Shown piece after piece: positions 41,025 to 48,968 of a DNA stretch of 64,000 bases. The notes below the pieces were generated by a model. The model searched no databases. It saw only the letters and a list, made by a program, of their open reading frames with translations, and was not told the origin of the DNA. The stretch is from a virus: positions 1 to 64,000 of the IMG/VR virus record IMGVR_UViG_3300028800_000087, one strand, 5' to 3'. Numbering within the stretch: the stretch's first letter is position 1; the number at the start of each line of letters is the position of its first letter. The position numbers were made by a program, and so were the translations under genes.

Positions 41025-41564
41025 ATGAAAGCGTTTAGCCTGACCGAGTTGTTGACCGACCATCCCTATGCCAACGTCATGGTGATGGATGCGTTCGGCA
41101 ACAAGGTAGAATGCACCGCCAGCCTTGAGGCCGGCGGCAACATGGTCGTCATCCGCCCAATCATGCAGGCATCGACCAAGGACCCGCTTACGCTTAACGG
41201 CTACCAGGACTATGCATGGGCCGAGGCTATCTACCCGGCGCGGGGGTCAGGGGCGCCTAGCAGCATTACAATTGCCTTGGCGGGGCTGGCAGGCGAGGCC
41301 GGGCGGGCGCTGCAAAAGCATCACGACGTGATGATCGGTCTTGCGCCGGTTACTGCCGACAACAAGCAGGCAATCGCAACCGGGTTGGCGCATTGCATGT
41401 GGTATCTGGCGGCAACAGCGCGCGAGGTCGGGGTAACCCTGTCCGACCTGGGCAGGCAGAGCATCATGCAGGCCCGCGCTTGGCGCCGGCAACACGACCT
41501 GACCTTGGCGCAGGGGGATATGGGCGAGACCAAGCGCGGACGGCAGGCAGCGGAGCCACGATAA
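41025..41564 (+). CDS. MazG-like protein with degenerate active site
   Basis: The protein has 179 residues. Residues 55-155 match the all-alpha NTP pyrophosphatase fold: LNGYQDYAWAEAIYP, ITIALAGLAGEAGRALQKH, and AHCMWYLAATAREVGVTLSDL with a RAWRRQHD end. The consensus is GLxGExGE..E and E..DvlWYLA. Here the second Glu is Arg and the Glu/Asp before WYL are Ala/His, so the metal site is at least partly lost. It may act as a binding protein. Confidence 0.7.
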   Translation: MKAFSLTELLTDHPYANVMVMDAFGNKVECTASLEAGGNMVVIRPIMQASTKDPLTLNGYQDYAWAEAIYPARGSGAPSSITIALAGLAGEAGRALQKHHDVMIGLAPVTADNKQAIATGLAHCMWYLAATAREVGVTLSDLGRQSIMQARAWRRQHDLTLAQGDMGETKRGRQAAEPR

Positions 41565-42001
41565 TGATCACGGCAACAAGGTTTCATGACTTCTCATACG
41601 GGCACCGGGTAGTTGGCCATGAGAATAAATGTAGGGGATTGCACGGACACAACGGCAGGGTTCACTTTGAATGCGCTGCCGAGCGCCTCGATATCGTCGG
41701 CCGCGTGATCGACTTTGGCGTTATCAAGTCCCGGCTCTGCCAATGGCTTGAGGACAACTGGGACCATAAGATGCTGTTGTGGAACAATGATGTCGTTGCA
41801 TCAGAATTACTAGGCGGACTGCTTGAGCCCGCATGCCTGGACTCCATCTATTTGGTTCCATTCAACCCAACGGCCGAGAACATGGCGGAGTATTTGCGGA
41901 CGGTCATTGGTCCGCAGCAGCTTGCCGGAACGGGGGTATATCTGCGGCGGGTGCAGGTCGATGAGACCCGCAAGTGCAGCGCAGTTTCGCAAGCAGACTA
42001 A
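41564..42001 (+). CDS. queD: QueD: 6-carboxy-tetrahydropterin synthase
   Basis: The protein has 145 residues from ATG 41564 (overlapping the preceding stop). The catalytic set is present: H14, Cys23, H27 and H29 in GHENKCRGLHGHN, IDFGVIKS, DH at 67-68, NPTAENMAEYL, and E134 in QVDETRKCSA. It converts dihydroneopterin triphosphate to CPH4, the step after FolE. Directly precedes queE. Confidence 0.9.
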   Translation: MITATRFHDFSYGHRVVGHENKCRGLHGHNGRVHFECAAERLDIVGRVIDFGVIKSRLCQWLEDNWDHKMLLWNNDVVASELLGGLLEPACLDSIYLVPFNPTAENMAEYLRTVIGPQQLAGTGVYLRRVQVDETRKCSAVSQAD

Positions 42002-42019
42002 ACGGAAAGGTTGGGGGCA

Positions 42020-42751
42020 ATGTTCGGTAAGAATGCTATTGCGTCGCGGGTGCCTGGGGCGGCTGGCTTTAGGGTCCACTCAATGTTTCCGACAATCCAA
42101 GGCGAGGGGCCGTATGCGGGGGTGCCGGCGATCTTTGTCCGGCTGGCTGGCTGCAATCTGCGCTGCTGGTTCTGTGATACCCAGTTTGAGACCCCGGTAA
42201 CCCAGATGAAGCACGGGGAACTGCTATATGCCATGCTGGAATCAGCGGAGCGCAATAACTGTCGGTTCTTTGTCTTCACCGGCGGGGAGCCCATGTTGCA
42301 GGAGATCGGCGCGCTGTTCCGCCATGAGAAGTTGGCCAAGATGCTGTTCCAGGTCGAGACGGCGGGATCGGTCTGGCCGCGCGAGGATATGCGGGTCGAT
42401 GGCAGGGTCTCGATTGTCTGTTCGCCCAAGACGCATGGGGTGGCGGCGGAAATCAGGCATATGGCGAGCGACAGTAACCCTTATTTGTTCTTCAAATATC
42501 TGATCAGCTCCACCGACAAGATCGATGAGGAGACCGGTATCCCGATTGTTGATACCCAGAAGGGCGGCAAGCCCCTGATCCTATATCATCCGCCCCAGCT
42601 CAAGCTGGCCAAGCGGCGGATATATCTGCAACCGATGGATGAAAACGACGACGCCAAGAACGCGGCCAACGCCAAGCGCGCGGCGGAGCTTTGCATGCGC
42701 TATGGATACCGGTTGTCGTTACAGCTCCATAAGATCGTCGGCCTGGATTGA
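42020..42751 (+). CDS. queE: QueE: 7-carboxy-7-deazaguanine synthase
   Basis: The protein has 243 residues from ATG 42020 (a TTG at 42011 is also possible). The radical-SAM motif is C45xxxC49xxC52 in LAGCNLRCWFCDTQFETP, with the family's SMFPTIQGEGPYAG just before and FVFTGGEPMLQ after. It turns CPH4 into CDG, the substrate of QueC. Together with queD it completes the set at 25.7-27.6 kb. Confidence 0.9.
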   Translation: MFGKNAIASRVPGAAGFRVHSMFPTIQGEGPYAGVPAIFVRLAGCNLRCWFCDTQFETPVTQMKHGELLYAMLESAERNNCRFFVFTGGEPMLQEIGALFRHEKLAKMLFQVETAGSVWPREDMRVDGRVSIVCSPKTHGVAAEIRHMASDSNPYLFFKYLISSTDKIDEETGIPIVDTQKGGKPLILYHPPQLKLAKRRIYLQPMDENDDAKNAANAKRAAELCMRYGYRLSLQLHKIVGLD

Positions 42752-44166
42752 AGGAAACACTTAGGGGCGCAAACGAAGCCAACGTTCTGACGCTCCTGTG
42801 CACATCCGATGACCACGCGCCGCGACTGGTCCTTGAGATAAGCGCAAGCATATTCTCCTCGCGGAGTTATCGACGCATTGCTGAGGTGGCGATTGATTAT
42901 GTAGAGCGTTTTGGCCGCGCGCCGGGTCCCCATCTGATCGACCTACTTGAGCCCGATATGCGGCGCGGGGAGGAAGGCAAGCTGATGGAGCGCATCGTTG
43001 GCGACATCCAAAAGCTGGCGCCGGCCCTGCAACCCGAGTATGTCCTGGGGGAACTCGGGCAATGGCTCGATTTACGGCATGTTGCCAAGGCTGCGGAAGC
43101 TGCCCTGGATGCAGTTGACGCCGGCAACCTTAAAGCCGCGCAGGACGCCTTACATCGGGCAGAGATCAAGGGGGACCAGACCGAGGGGATATTCCTGCAT
43201 GACCCCGATGCCATGCTATCGTTCATGCAAGAACGCGAGGAAGACTATTTCCCGTTGGGGATCGACGTTCTTGACCGCATGGGGGTCAGGCCGCAACGCA
43301 AGGAAATGATGGTAGCGATTGGCAACAAGAAGATCGGTAAGAGCTGGTTCCTGATCCAGGCTTCCAAGATGGCGCTGATGCATCGCCAATCAGTGCTTTA
43401 TATCACATTGGAGATGCGGCAGGAGAAGGTTGCGCGCCGGTTCATTATGGCGGTCCTTGCCATGTCAAGCCGGGAGGTCGGCAAGATCAGGGTCCCGGTG
43501 TTTAAGAAAGACAAAGCCGGTAAGATGATCGGGCTGGACTGGGATGAGCTGACGCCCGACGCCATCAACCCGGATCGCCGGGCGGCAATCGCCAAGCAGC
43601 TTGCGCGCTTCAAGGCGCGTCCGCCGTTGCTGATCAAAGAGTTTTCATCGGGCAGCCTGACCGTGCCGCAGCTCCGCGCATATCTGCGCTATCTGGAAAA
43701 GACCAAGAACTTCAAGCCCGATCTGCTGGTAGTCGATTATGCCGGCATCATGCAGTACGATGAGCAAAACGCGCGGCTATCGATGGCGCGCAACTTCTTG
43801 GGGCTGCGCCAGCTATGCCAGGATTTCAACATGGCCGGGTTGACAGTCTGGCAGGGCAACCGGACAACGGATACCGCCAAGACCGTCACATCCAGCATGG
43901 CATCGGAAGCCTATAAGATCGTGCAGGATGCGGATGTCGTGATAACGATCAGCAGGACCGGCAAGGAACGCCAGCTTGGCCTTGCACGCATACTGGTCGA
44001 TGCAGGCCGCGATGTTGAAGACAAGGTTATGGTGATGATCACGCAGAACTATTCAACCGGCCAGTTCTGCCTGGATAGCGTTTACATGTCAAAGTTTGTC
44101 GATGCGGAAGTCAACCGCATAACTGGCGACGGGGAAGAGGGAGGCGACGATCCCGACGAATCCTGA
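42748..44166 (+). CDS. DnaB-like replicative helicase
   Basis: The protein has 472 residues. It starts at TTG 42748 by overlap with the preceding stop; the exact start is uncertain. The N-terminal half is helical. The RecA-like domain has Walker A IGNKKIGKSW (191-200), VLYITLEMRQEKVARRF, Walker B LLVVDYAGIM, and a DRxN-like WQGNRTTDTA switch with a C-terminal R finger region. It unwinds DNA at the fork. The tail is acidic (GDGEEGGDDPDES). Confidence 0.85.
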   Translation: MKETLRGANEANVLTLLCTSDDHAPRLVLEISASIFSSRSYRRIAEVAIDYVERFGRAPGPHLIDLLEPDMRRGEEGKLMERIVGDIQKLAPALQPEYVLGELGQWLDLRHVAKAAEAALDAVDAGNLKAAQDALHRAEIKGDQTEGIFLHDPDAMLSFMQEREEDYFPLGIDVLDRMGVRPQRKEMMVAIGNKKIGKSWFLIQASKMALMHRQSVLYITLEMRQEKVARRFIMAVLAMSSREVGKIRVPVFKKDKAGKMIGLDWDELTPDAINPDRRAAIAKQLARFKARPPLLIKEFSSGSLTVPQLRAYLRYLEKTKNFKPDLLVVDYAGIMQYDEQNARLSMARNFLGLRQLCQDFNMAGLTVWQGNRTTDTAKTVTSSMASEAYKIVQDADVVITISRTGKERQLGLARILVDAGRDVEDKVMVMITQNYSTGQFCLDSVYMSKFVDAEVNRITGDGEEGGDDPDES

Positions 44167-44236
44167 AGCCATAAAGCGGTTCCTTGATAAGCCGGCGCCA
44201 TATCTGCCGGCATTCAAGGGGGAGTCCGCATCACAG

Positions 44237-45727
44237 TTGCGCCGGCTGATCTATGATAGCACCGGCAGCCAGTATGATGAAAAGACGGTAAGCCGGCCGC
44301 ATCAGTTGGAGGGGACCGCGTTCGCCCTCTATAAGCGCCGGTCCCTGTTGCTCTATTGGATGCGGCTGGGCAAGTCCAAGATGGCGCTGGACTGGTCAAT
44401 GCATCTCCGCCGCGCCGGTTTACTTGACCGGGGACGCAAGGGACTGATCCTCGCCCATGCCCCGATAGCCTGTCAGGTCTGGCGCACCCAGGCAGCGTTA
44501 CATTCGGACCTGGATATCAGGACGGTTGAAAGCTATCAGGATGACAGCCGCGAAGATCAGCTACTCGATGCGCTGGATAGCGATTGCGATCTCATCGTCA
44601 TGCCGCCAACAACCGTTCAGTTGCTGTTTACGATCAAGAAGCTAAGCCGCAAAGAAGAGCCCAAGCTTTACCCCAACCGGGACTGGCTCAAGATCGCGGC
44701 GCACGCGTTCAGCCACGCCATCATCGATGAAATCCATATCTATAGCAACCCTTGGGCGCTGCGGACAGAACTCGTGCGGCTGCTGATTACCGAGTGCAAG
44801 CAGCGCGTAGGGCTGACCGGCACGCCAATAGGCCGCAACCCGTTTGACATCTGGGCGCAAGCCGCGCTGATCGATGATGGCGCGACGTTTGGCTACAATT
44901 TCCCGTTCTTCCGCGAAGCCTTCAGCACCAAGAAGAAGGGCTTCAAAGGCTTCACCGAGATGGTGTTCGATAAGCGCAAGATGCCGGCCTTCCAGGACAA
45001 GCTGGGCGGGCTGGCGCTGGCCTATGGCAAGGATGAGGTCAGGTCGGCTGAGGTATTTGCCGGGGATGTCGCGCTGACCATGCCGGAGGAACAGGCTGCC
45101 GCGTATGAGGAGGTCATCGATAAGGCGGTCAACCTTGACGGCTACGATGAGATTGAGATCAAGGCAACGTTCCATCGGCTGCGGCAGGTCGCGGCTGGCT
45201 ATCTGCCATTCGATCACGACAAGCATGGACGGATGACCGTTCATTTCGATGGGTCGGTCAAGCTGCGCTGGCTGGCTGAGATGCTGGATACCCTGCCGGC
45301 CGGCATCCAGTTATTGATCTTCCACGAGTATACCCATAGCGGGGAGCTGATCTGCAAGGCGCTGGCGCAGGCCAAGCTGACCCATGCATGGCTGCGCGGC
45401 GGGGACGATCGGCGCGGGGACAAGGTTGCGGCGTTCCAGTCCGGGGAGGCGCAGGTCTTGGTCGCCCAGAGCCGGGTTGGCGGGACCAGCCTTGATCTGC
45501 CCCAGGCTGACTATGTCCTGATGTTCGAGTGCCCGGTCAGTCCCAGGGACTATGAGCAGGCGATCGCGCGGCCGATGGCGCGCGGGGACCGGCCGCTGAT
45601 GCTGGATCACCTGATCGCGGCGCCGGTCGATCGCAAGATATTGGCCTTCATCAAGGAGGGGCGGGACCTGTCGGATGAAATAATCCGGTCGGGGCGCAAG
45701 TTTTTCAGCGATCTGCGCGCAAAGTAG
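44237..45727 (+). CDS. SNF2-type DEAD/DEAH helicase
   Basis: The part from TTG 44237 has 496 residues, but coding continues about 30 codons upstream in frame (residues TIPTNPEAIKRFLDKPAP) without ATG, GTG or TTG, so the true start may be CTG 44123 or ATC 44150 after GGGAGG. Motifs: I as WMRLGKSKMAL, Ia SPI-like, II as IIDEIHIY, III LTGTPIGRNP, V GGTSLDLPQADYV, VI QAIARPMARGD. It likely remodels forks or recombination intermediates. Its 3' end is copied at 46343. Confidence 0.8.
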   Translation: MRRLIYDSTGSQYDEKTVSRPHQLEGTAFALYKRRSLLLYWMRLGKSKMALDWSMHLRRAGLLDRGRKGLILAHAPIACQVWRTQAALHSDLDIRTVESYQDDSREDQLLDALDSDCDLIVMPPTTVQLLFTIKKLSRKEEPKLYPNRDWLKIAAHAFSHAIIDEIHIYSNPWALRTELVRLLITECKQRVGLTGTPIGRNPFDIWAQAALIDDGATFGYNFPFFREAFSTKKKGFKGFTEMVFDKRKMPAFQDKLGGLALAYGKDEVRSAEVFAGDVALTMPEEQAAAYEEVIDKAVNLDGYDEIEIKATFHRLRQVAAGYLPFDHDKHGRMTVHFDGSVKLRWLAEMLDTLPAGIQLLIFHEYTHSGELICKALAQAKLTHAWLRGGDDRRGDKVAAFQSGEAQVLVAQSRVGGTSLDLPQADYVLMFECPVSPRDYEQAIARPMARGDRPLMLDHLIAAPVDRKILAFIKEGRDLSDEIIRSGRKFFSDLRAK

Positions 45728-45728
45728 C

Positions 45729-45757
45729 TTGCGTTTGTGGCGGCTCGCGCGTATAAA
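45729..45757 (+). promoter_or_regulatory. Sigma-70-like promoter
   Basis: TTGCGT (45729-45734), 17-bp spacer, TATAAA (45752-45757), followed by AAGGAGACC before ATG 45785. Close to consensus and duplicated at 46391. Confidence 0.75.
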
Positions 45758-45784
45758 ATCCGGGTTAACCAAGGAGACCAACCA

Positions 45785-46075
45785 ATGCCCCGCGCAACCG
45801 TCGATCCCGCGCTGATCGCGCCGCCTGCCCCGCCCCCGCAGCTTTCGCCGCTGCAACTGATGATCGCCCGCCTGGACAGCCTGCCGGTCGATGGCAAGGC
45901 CGATCAGGTCGAACTGCTGATGACCGCCCTATCTGCCGTTGAGACCTGGGCGATGGGGACCAACCCGGCCGATGTCTTCATCCGCAAGGTCGCCCAGCAT
46001 GCCCGCGAGCGCGTCCTGGCCACCCAAGCGCGCGGCAACAAGGGAACGGTGATCGTCGGCCGGGGGACCAACTGA
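45785..46075 (+). CDS. Small early hypothetical protein
   Basis: The protein has 96 residues from ATG 45785. The N-terminus PALIAPPAPPPQLSPLQLM is also seen, in variant form, near the start of the 47025 helicase. The remainder is helical (VELLMTALSAVETWAMG, VFIRKVAQHARERVL). Function unknown. It has its own strong promoter. Confidence 0.7.
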   Translation: MPRATVDPALIAPPAPPPQLSPLQLMIARLDSLPVDGKADQVELLMTALSAVETWAMGTNPADVFIRKVAQHARERVLATQARGNKGTVIVGRGTN

Positions 46076-46263
46076 TGGCCATGACAAAAGTTAAAATCAT
46101 CGTTGAGCAAATGGGCAAAACAGCTTGGACATGGGAATTGCGTGATGCTGTGCCGCCAAGGTTAGGCGGAACTGGTCGAATTGCGCTTTCTGACCAATGT
46201 TTCGCTACGGCCGAACGTGCAATGGCTAATGCAATTGAAATTAAAGACCGATATGTAAAATGA
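46075..46263 (+). CDS. Small hypothetical protein of different base composition
   Basis: The protein has 62 residues, ATG 46075 overlapping the stop before. It reads MAMTKVKIIVEQMGKTAWTW then a PPRLGG turn and a helix ending EIKDRYVK. Its AT content is higher than that of its neighbours, which hints at recent arrival. It is followed by a truncated VRR-NUC remnant. Confidence 0.55.
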   Translation: MAMTKVKIIVEQMGKTAWTWELRDAVPPRLGGTGRIALSDQCFATAERAMANAIEIKDRYVK

Positions 46264-46418
46264 CACCAGAACAGCTAGCCAAATCTGGTAGCGAGGATGC
46301 CGAGCAATCGGCATTCTTCGCGTACGCCCTACAGATGAAATATAATCCGGTCGGGACGCAAGTTTTTCAGCGATCTGCGCGCAAAGTAGCTTGCGTTTGT
46401 GGCGGCTCGCGCGTATAA
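46260..46418 (+). pseudogene. Truncated VRR-NUC nuclease remnant
   Basis: ATG 46260 begins MTPEQLAKSGSEDAEQSAFF, very like the N-terminus of phage VRR-NUC nucleases ('...SEh.EQ.alF.wa'). After 27 codons the sequence runs into the duplicated segment from the SNF2 gene end, read in a different frame, and stops at the -10 box (46418). The nuclease core is missing, so this is probably a gene cut off by the duplication. The family name rests on the N-terminus alone. Confidence 0.5.
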
Positions 46419-46419
46419 A
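46391..46419 (+). promoter_or_regulatory. Duplicated sigma-70-like promoter
   Basis: TTGCGT (46391-46396), 17 bp, TATAAA (46414-46419), identical to the promoter at 45729. It drives the gene at 46446, with the leader ACCAACCAAGGAGACC. Confidence 0.75.
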
Positions 46420-46445
46420 ATAGGGACCAACCAAGGAGACCCCCA

Positions 46446-46712
46446 ATGGCCAAGTTTCGCGCGCGTTTCCCAAATCATCATCATCCCAAATCGTTTACCG
46501 AAATAATTCAGGCATTGGACGCTGGTAAACTGTTTTGGAAATTCACCAACCATCCCACCCTGTGCCCGGTAGTACGGCGCGCTAATGAACCGCGTCGGGC
46601 AGGTATGGTTGCCATCGCGGTGCAAGGCGGTCCTGGCCCCGGCGTCGCGATGTGGCACACCACCAGCATGACTGATGCCCGCCTAATGTACATCCCAGTC
46701 GTGGAGGGCTGA
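46446..46712 (+). CDS. Small hypothetical protein
   Basis: The protein has 88 residues. It begins MAKFRARFPNHHHPKSFTEI with a His-rich stretch, then a beta-rich part (RRAGMVAIAVQGGPGPGVAMW). No family recognised. It is the first gene after the duplicated promoter. Confidence 0.65.
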   Translation: MAKFRARFPNHHHPKSFTEIIQALDAGKLFWKFTNHPTLCPVVRRANEPRRAGMVAIAVQGGPGPGVAMWHTTSMTDARLMYIPVVEG

Positions 46713-46927
46713 TGATGGCCAAGCATGCAATACTTATCAAGCATCGGGCGCGCAAGGCGCTAGCGTCCGGCTTTGTCAACACCGCTGTTTACCCGCAAGG
46801 CGTTGGCGGGATCGATGGCCACGAATGTTGCATCGGTCTGGAGGTTAACGGGGTCCGGCTGATCATGCCACGATCGACCTGGGAGGAGGCCAACAAATCG
46901 CTGGAAAGATTACTGGCTGATATCTGA
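46712..46927 (+). CDS. Small hypothetical protein
   Basis: The protein has 71 residues (or 70 from the second Met), coupled by TGATG. Basic N-terminus (AKHAILIKHRARKAL), two Cys in HECCIGLEV, and a C-terminal helix EEANKSLERLLADI. A terminator follows. Function unknown. Confidence 0.6.
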   Translation: MMAKHAILIKHRARKALASGFVNTAVYPQGVGGIDGHECCIGLEVNGVRLIMPRSTWEEANKSLERLLADI

Positions 46928-46935
46928 TCCAATTA

Positions 46936-46960
46936 GGGGCGCCTTCGGGCGCCTTTTTTA
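46936..46960 (+). terminator. Intrinsic terminator with TTCG loop
   Basis: GGCGCC (46938-46943), TTCG loop, GGCGCC (46948-46953), then six T. A stable tetraloop terminator ending the short operon. Confidence 0.85.
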
Positions 46961-46961
46961 T

Positions 46962-46990
46962 TTGCCTTGTGGCGCGGCATCCCGTATATA
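46962..46990 (+). promoter_or_regulatory. Promoter for the SF1 helicase
   Basis: TTGCCT (46962-46967), 17-bp spacer starting TGTGGCG, TATATA (46985-46990). The GTGGCG element after the -35 box is shared with the other phage promoters. ACGGGAGAAC precedes ATG 47025. Confidence 0.7.
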
Positions 46991-47024
46991 TCGCCGGTCA
47001 CCAACCGACCTACGGGAGAACCCA

Positions 47025-48839
47025 ATGGCATCCGAACTTCGCTTTCGCGGCAAGCGCGCCCATCTGTTCCAGACCTCAGCGATCGTCGCGCCGCCCGCCC
47101 CAACCGCCCAACTGCCCGCGCTGTCCCCGCGCCAGATCATGCTGGCCAACCTCGAGAAGCGGGAGCGCGCCTTCGACGCCGAGCAGGCCGCCAAGCCGGT
47201 CTTCGTCCCATCGCCGCAGCAAGCCGCCCTATTCGACTGGGTTGAAACCGGGCACGGCAATGCGGTCCTGCTCGCGGTTGCCGGTGCCGGTAAGTCAACC
47301 ACGCTGATCCAGGCGCTATCCCGGATGCAGGGAAAGATATTCCTGGGCGCCTATAACGCCAGCGCCGCCAAGGACCTCAAGGCCAAGGCGGGGGCAGAGG
47401 GCATCGGCAGCAACGTCTACATTGCAACCATGCATAGCGCCGGCTACAGCGAGTTCCGCAGCGCCTTCAAGGGCGTTGTCGTTGAGGAGACCAAGGTCGC
47501 CAAGCTGATCGATGATCTGGGCAAGGCAATGCCGGCGCGGCGGGAGGAGATCGATAGCGCCTACAGCTTCATCCGCAAGATGGTCAGCTTCGGCAAGCAA
47601 TATCTGATCGGCTGCAAGGGCAAGACCGCGATCGATGATCTGGCGACTTGGCGCAAGCTTGTGGATCATTTCAGCGCGGACCAGGACCTACCCGAGACCT
47701 ATGACGTTGAGGAGGTCCTGGGTTGGGTCCAGACGATCTACAAGCGCAGCGCGGATCAATGCCCCAAACTGATCGACTTCGACGACATGCTGTTCGCGCC
47801 GATCTACTATCAGACCCGGCCATTCCAGAACGACTGGTTCCTGGGCGATGAATGGCAGGATGCCAATCCGGCAAGGCTTGAGATGGCGCAGCGCATGGTC
47901 AAGCGGACCGGGCGGGCGCTGTTCGTTGGCGATCGGCGCCAGTCGATCTACGGCTTCACCGGAGCCGGCGGGGATAGCATGGACAAGACTATTGAGCGGT
48001 TTAACGCGATCGAGCTGCCCCTGACCGTCACCTATCGCTGCCCCAAGGCGGTTGTAAGCTTTGTCAGGGGCTTTGCGCCGGAGTATGACATCATCGCGCA
48101 TGACCGCGCGCCAGAGGGCATCGTTCGGCCTGTAAACGTTGCTAATGTCGTCCCCTGCCCAACATGTAAGGGTACCGGCAAGGCGGGCGAGCTGGTTGGC
48201 AAGGTGGAGTGGCCATTTGCCGAGAAGCCGATCTGTCCCGATTGCCAGGGCAAGCCATTGCCGGTCAAGCCTTGGTTCATGCAGGACGCGCCGGACGCGA
48301 CCAGCGCGGTCATCTGCCGGTTTACCCGCCCCCTGATCGCGACCGCCTACCGGATGATCCGCGAGGGCGTTGCCTGCAAGGTTGAGGGGCGCGACCTCGG
48401 CAAGGGGCTGGTAGCGCTTTGCCGGCTATGGAAAATCCGGTCGATCAAGTTGCTTGAGGAGCGGCTGGCCAAGCATCTGGAACGCGAGATCGCCAAGGCG
48501 CGCGCTGCCAAGTCTGAGCGCCGGGAGCAGGACATCACCGACAAGGTCGAGACCATCCGTATATTTATCGATCGCTGTCGGCAGCAGGGTAAGACCCAGA
48601 TCGATGAGCTGGTGGTGGAGATTGAGTCGCTGTTCCAGGATGATGTTACTGGCATGATAACCCTATGCACCGGGCATAAGTGCAAGGGCCGCGAGTGGCA
48701 GCGGGTCTTCTGGCTGCGGACGGCAACCACCATGCGGCTGCAAAAGGAGTGGGAGGAGGAGCAGGAGGCCAACGTAAGAATAGTGATGGGCACCCGATCC
48801 AAGTTCGAGATGGTGCTCGTTCCCGATAACCTGATCTAG
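47025..48839 (+). CDS. UvrD/Rep-like SF1 helicase with zinc-finger insertion
   Basis: The protein has 604 residues from ATG 47025. Motifs: Q-motif PSPQQAALFDWVETG, I VAGAGKSTTL, Ia YNASAAKDLKAKA with TMHSAGYSEF, II as DEWQDAN (usually DExQD), III GDRRQSIYGFTGA, IV TYRCPKAVV, and VI-like VMGTRSKFEMVLVP. A CPTCKGTGKAG...CPDCQGKP element, like a DnaJ zinc finger, is inserted about residue 385. It probably acts in repair or fork restart. The N-terminal extension contains the APPAP...LSPRQIM motif shared with 45785. Confidence 0.82.
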   Translation: MASELRFRGKRAHLFQTSAIVAPPAPTAQLPALSPRQIMLANLEKRERAFDAEQAAKPVFVPSPQQAALFDWVETGHGNAVLLAVAGAGKSTTLIQALSRMQGKIFLGAYNASAAKDLKAKAGAEGIGSNVYIATMHSAGYSEFRSAFKGVVVEETKVAKLIDDLGKAMPARREEIDSAYSFIRKMVSFGKQYLIGCKGKTAIDDLATWRKLVDHFSADQDLPETYDVEEVLGWVQTIYKRSADQCPKLIDFDDMLFAPIYYQTRPFQNDWFLGDEWQDANPARLEMAQRMVKRTGRALFVGDRRQSIYGFTGAGGDSMDKTIERFNAIELPLTVTYRCPKAVVSFVRGFAPEYDIIAHDRAPEGIVRPVNVANVVPCPTCKGTGKAGELVGKVEWPFAEKPICPDCQGKPLPVKPWFMQDAPDATSAVICRFTRPLIATAYRMIREGVACKVEGRDLGKGLVALCRLWKIRSIKLLEERLAKHLEREIAKARAAKSERREQDITDKVETIRIFIDRCRQQGKTQIDELVVEIESLFQDDVTGMITLCTGHKCKGREWQRVFWLRTATTMRLQKEWEEEQEANVRIVMGTRSKFEMVLVPDNLI

Positions 48840-48854
48840 AAGGGGGTCACAATT

Positions 48855-48968
48855 ATGATAATTCTGTTGGTTCTGATCCTGGGGGCGCTGTTGTTCCCAG
48901 GCATAATGCGGGGCGCAGTTTACATCATCCTGATCATGCTGGCGGTCGCAGCGGCGGGGGCAGGCTGA
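48855..48968 (+). CDS. 37-residue membrane peptide
   Basis: ATG 48855 follows AAGGGGG by 8 bases; its TGA overlaps the next ATG. It encodes MIILLVLILGALLFPG then AVYIILIMLAVAAAGAG: two short membrane segments. It could be a small holin-like or toxin-like peptide. No family recognised. Confidence 0.6.
   Translation: MIILLVLILGALLFPGIMRGAVYIILIMLAVAAAGAG

Larger units (their letters stand above)
45681..46421 (+). repeat. 79-bp direct repeat flanking small genes
   Basis: Positions 45681-45759 and 46343-46421 are identical except for one base. The unit covers the last codons of the SNF2-type gene and its downstream promoter. Confidence 0.9.
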
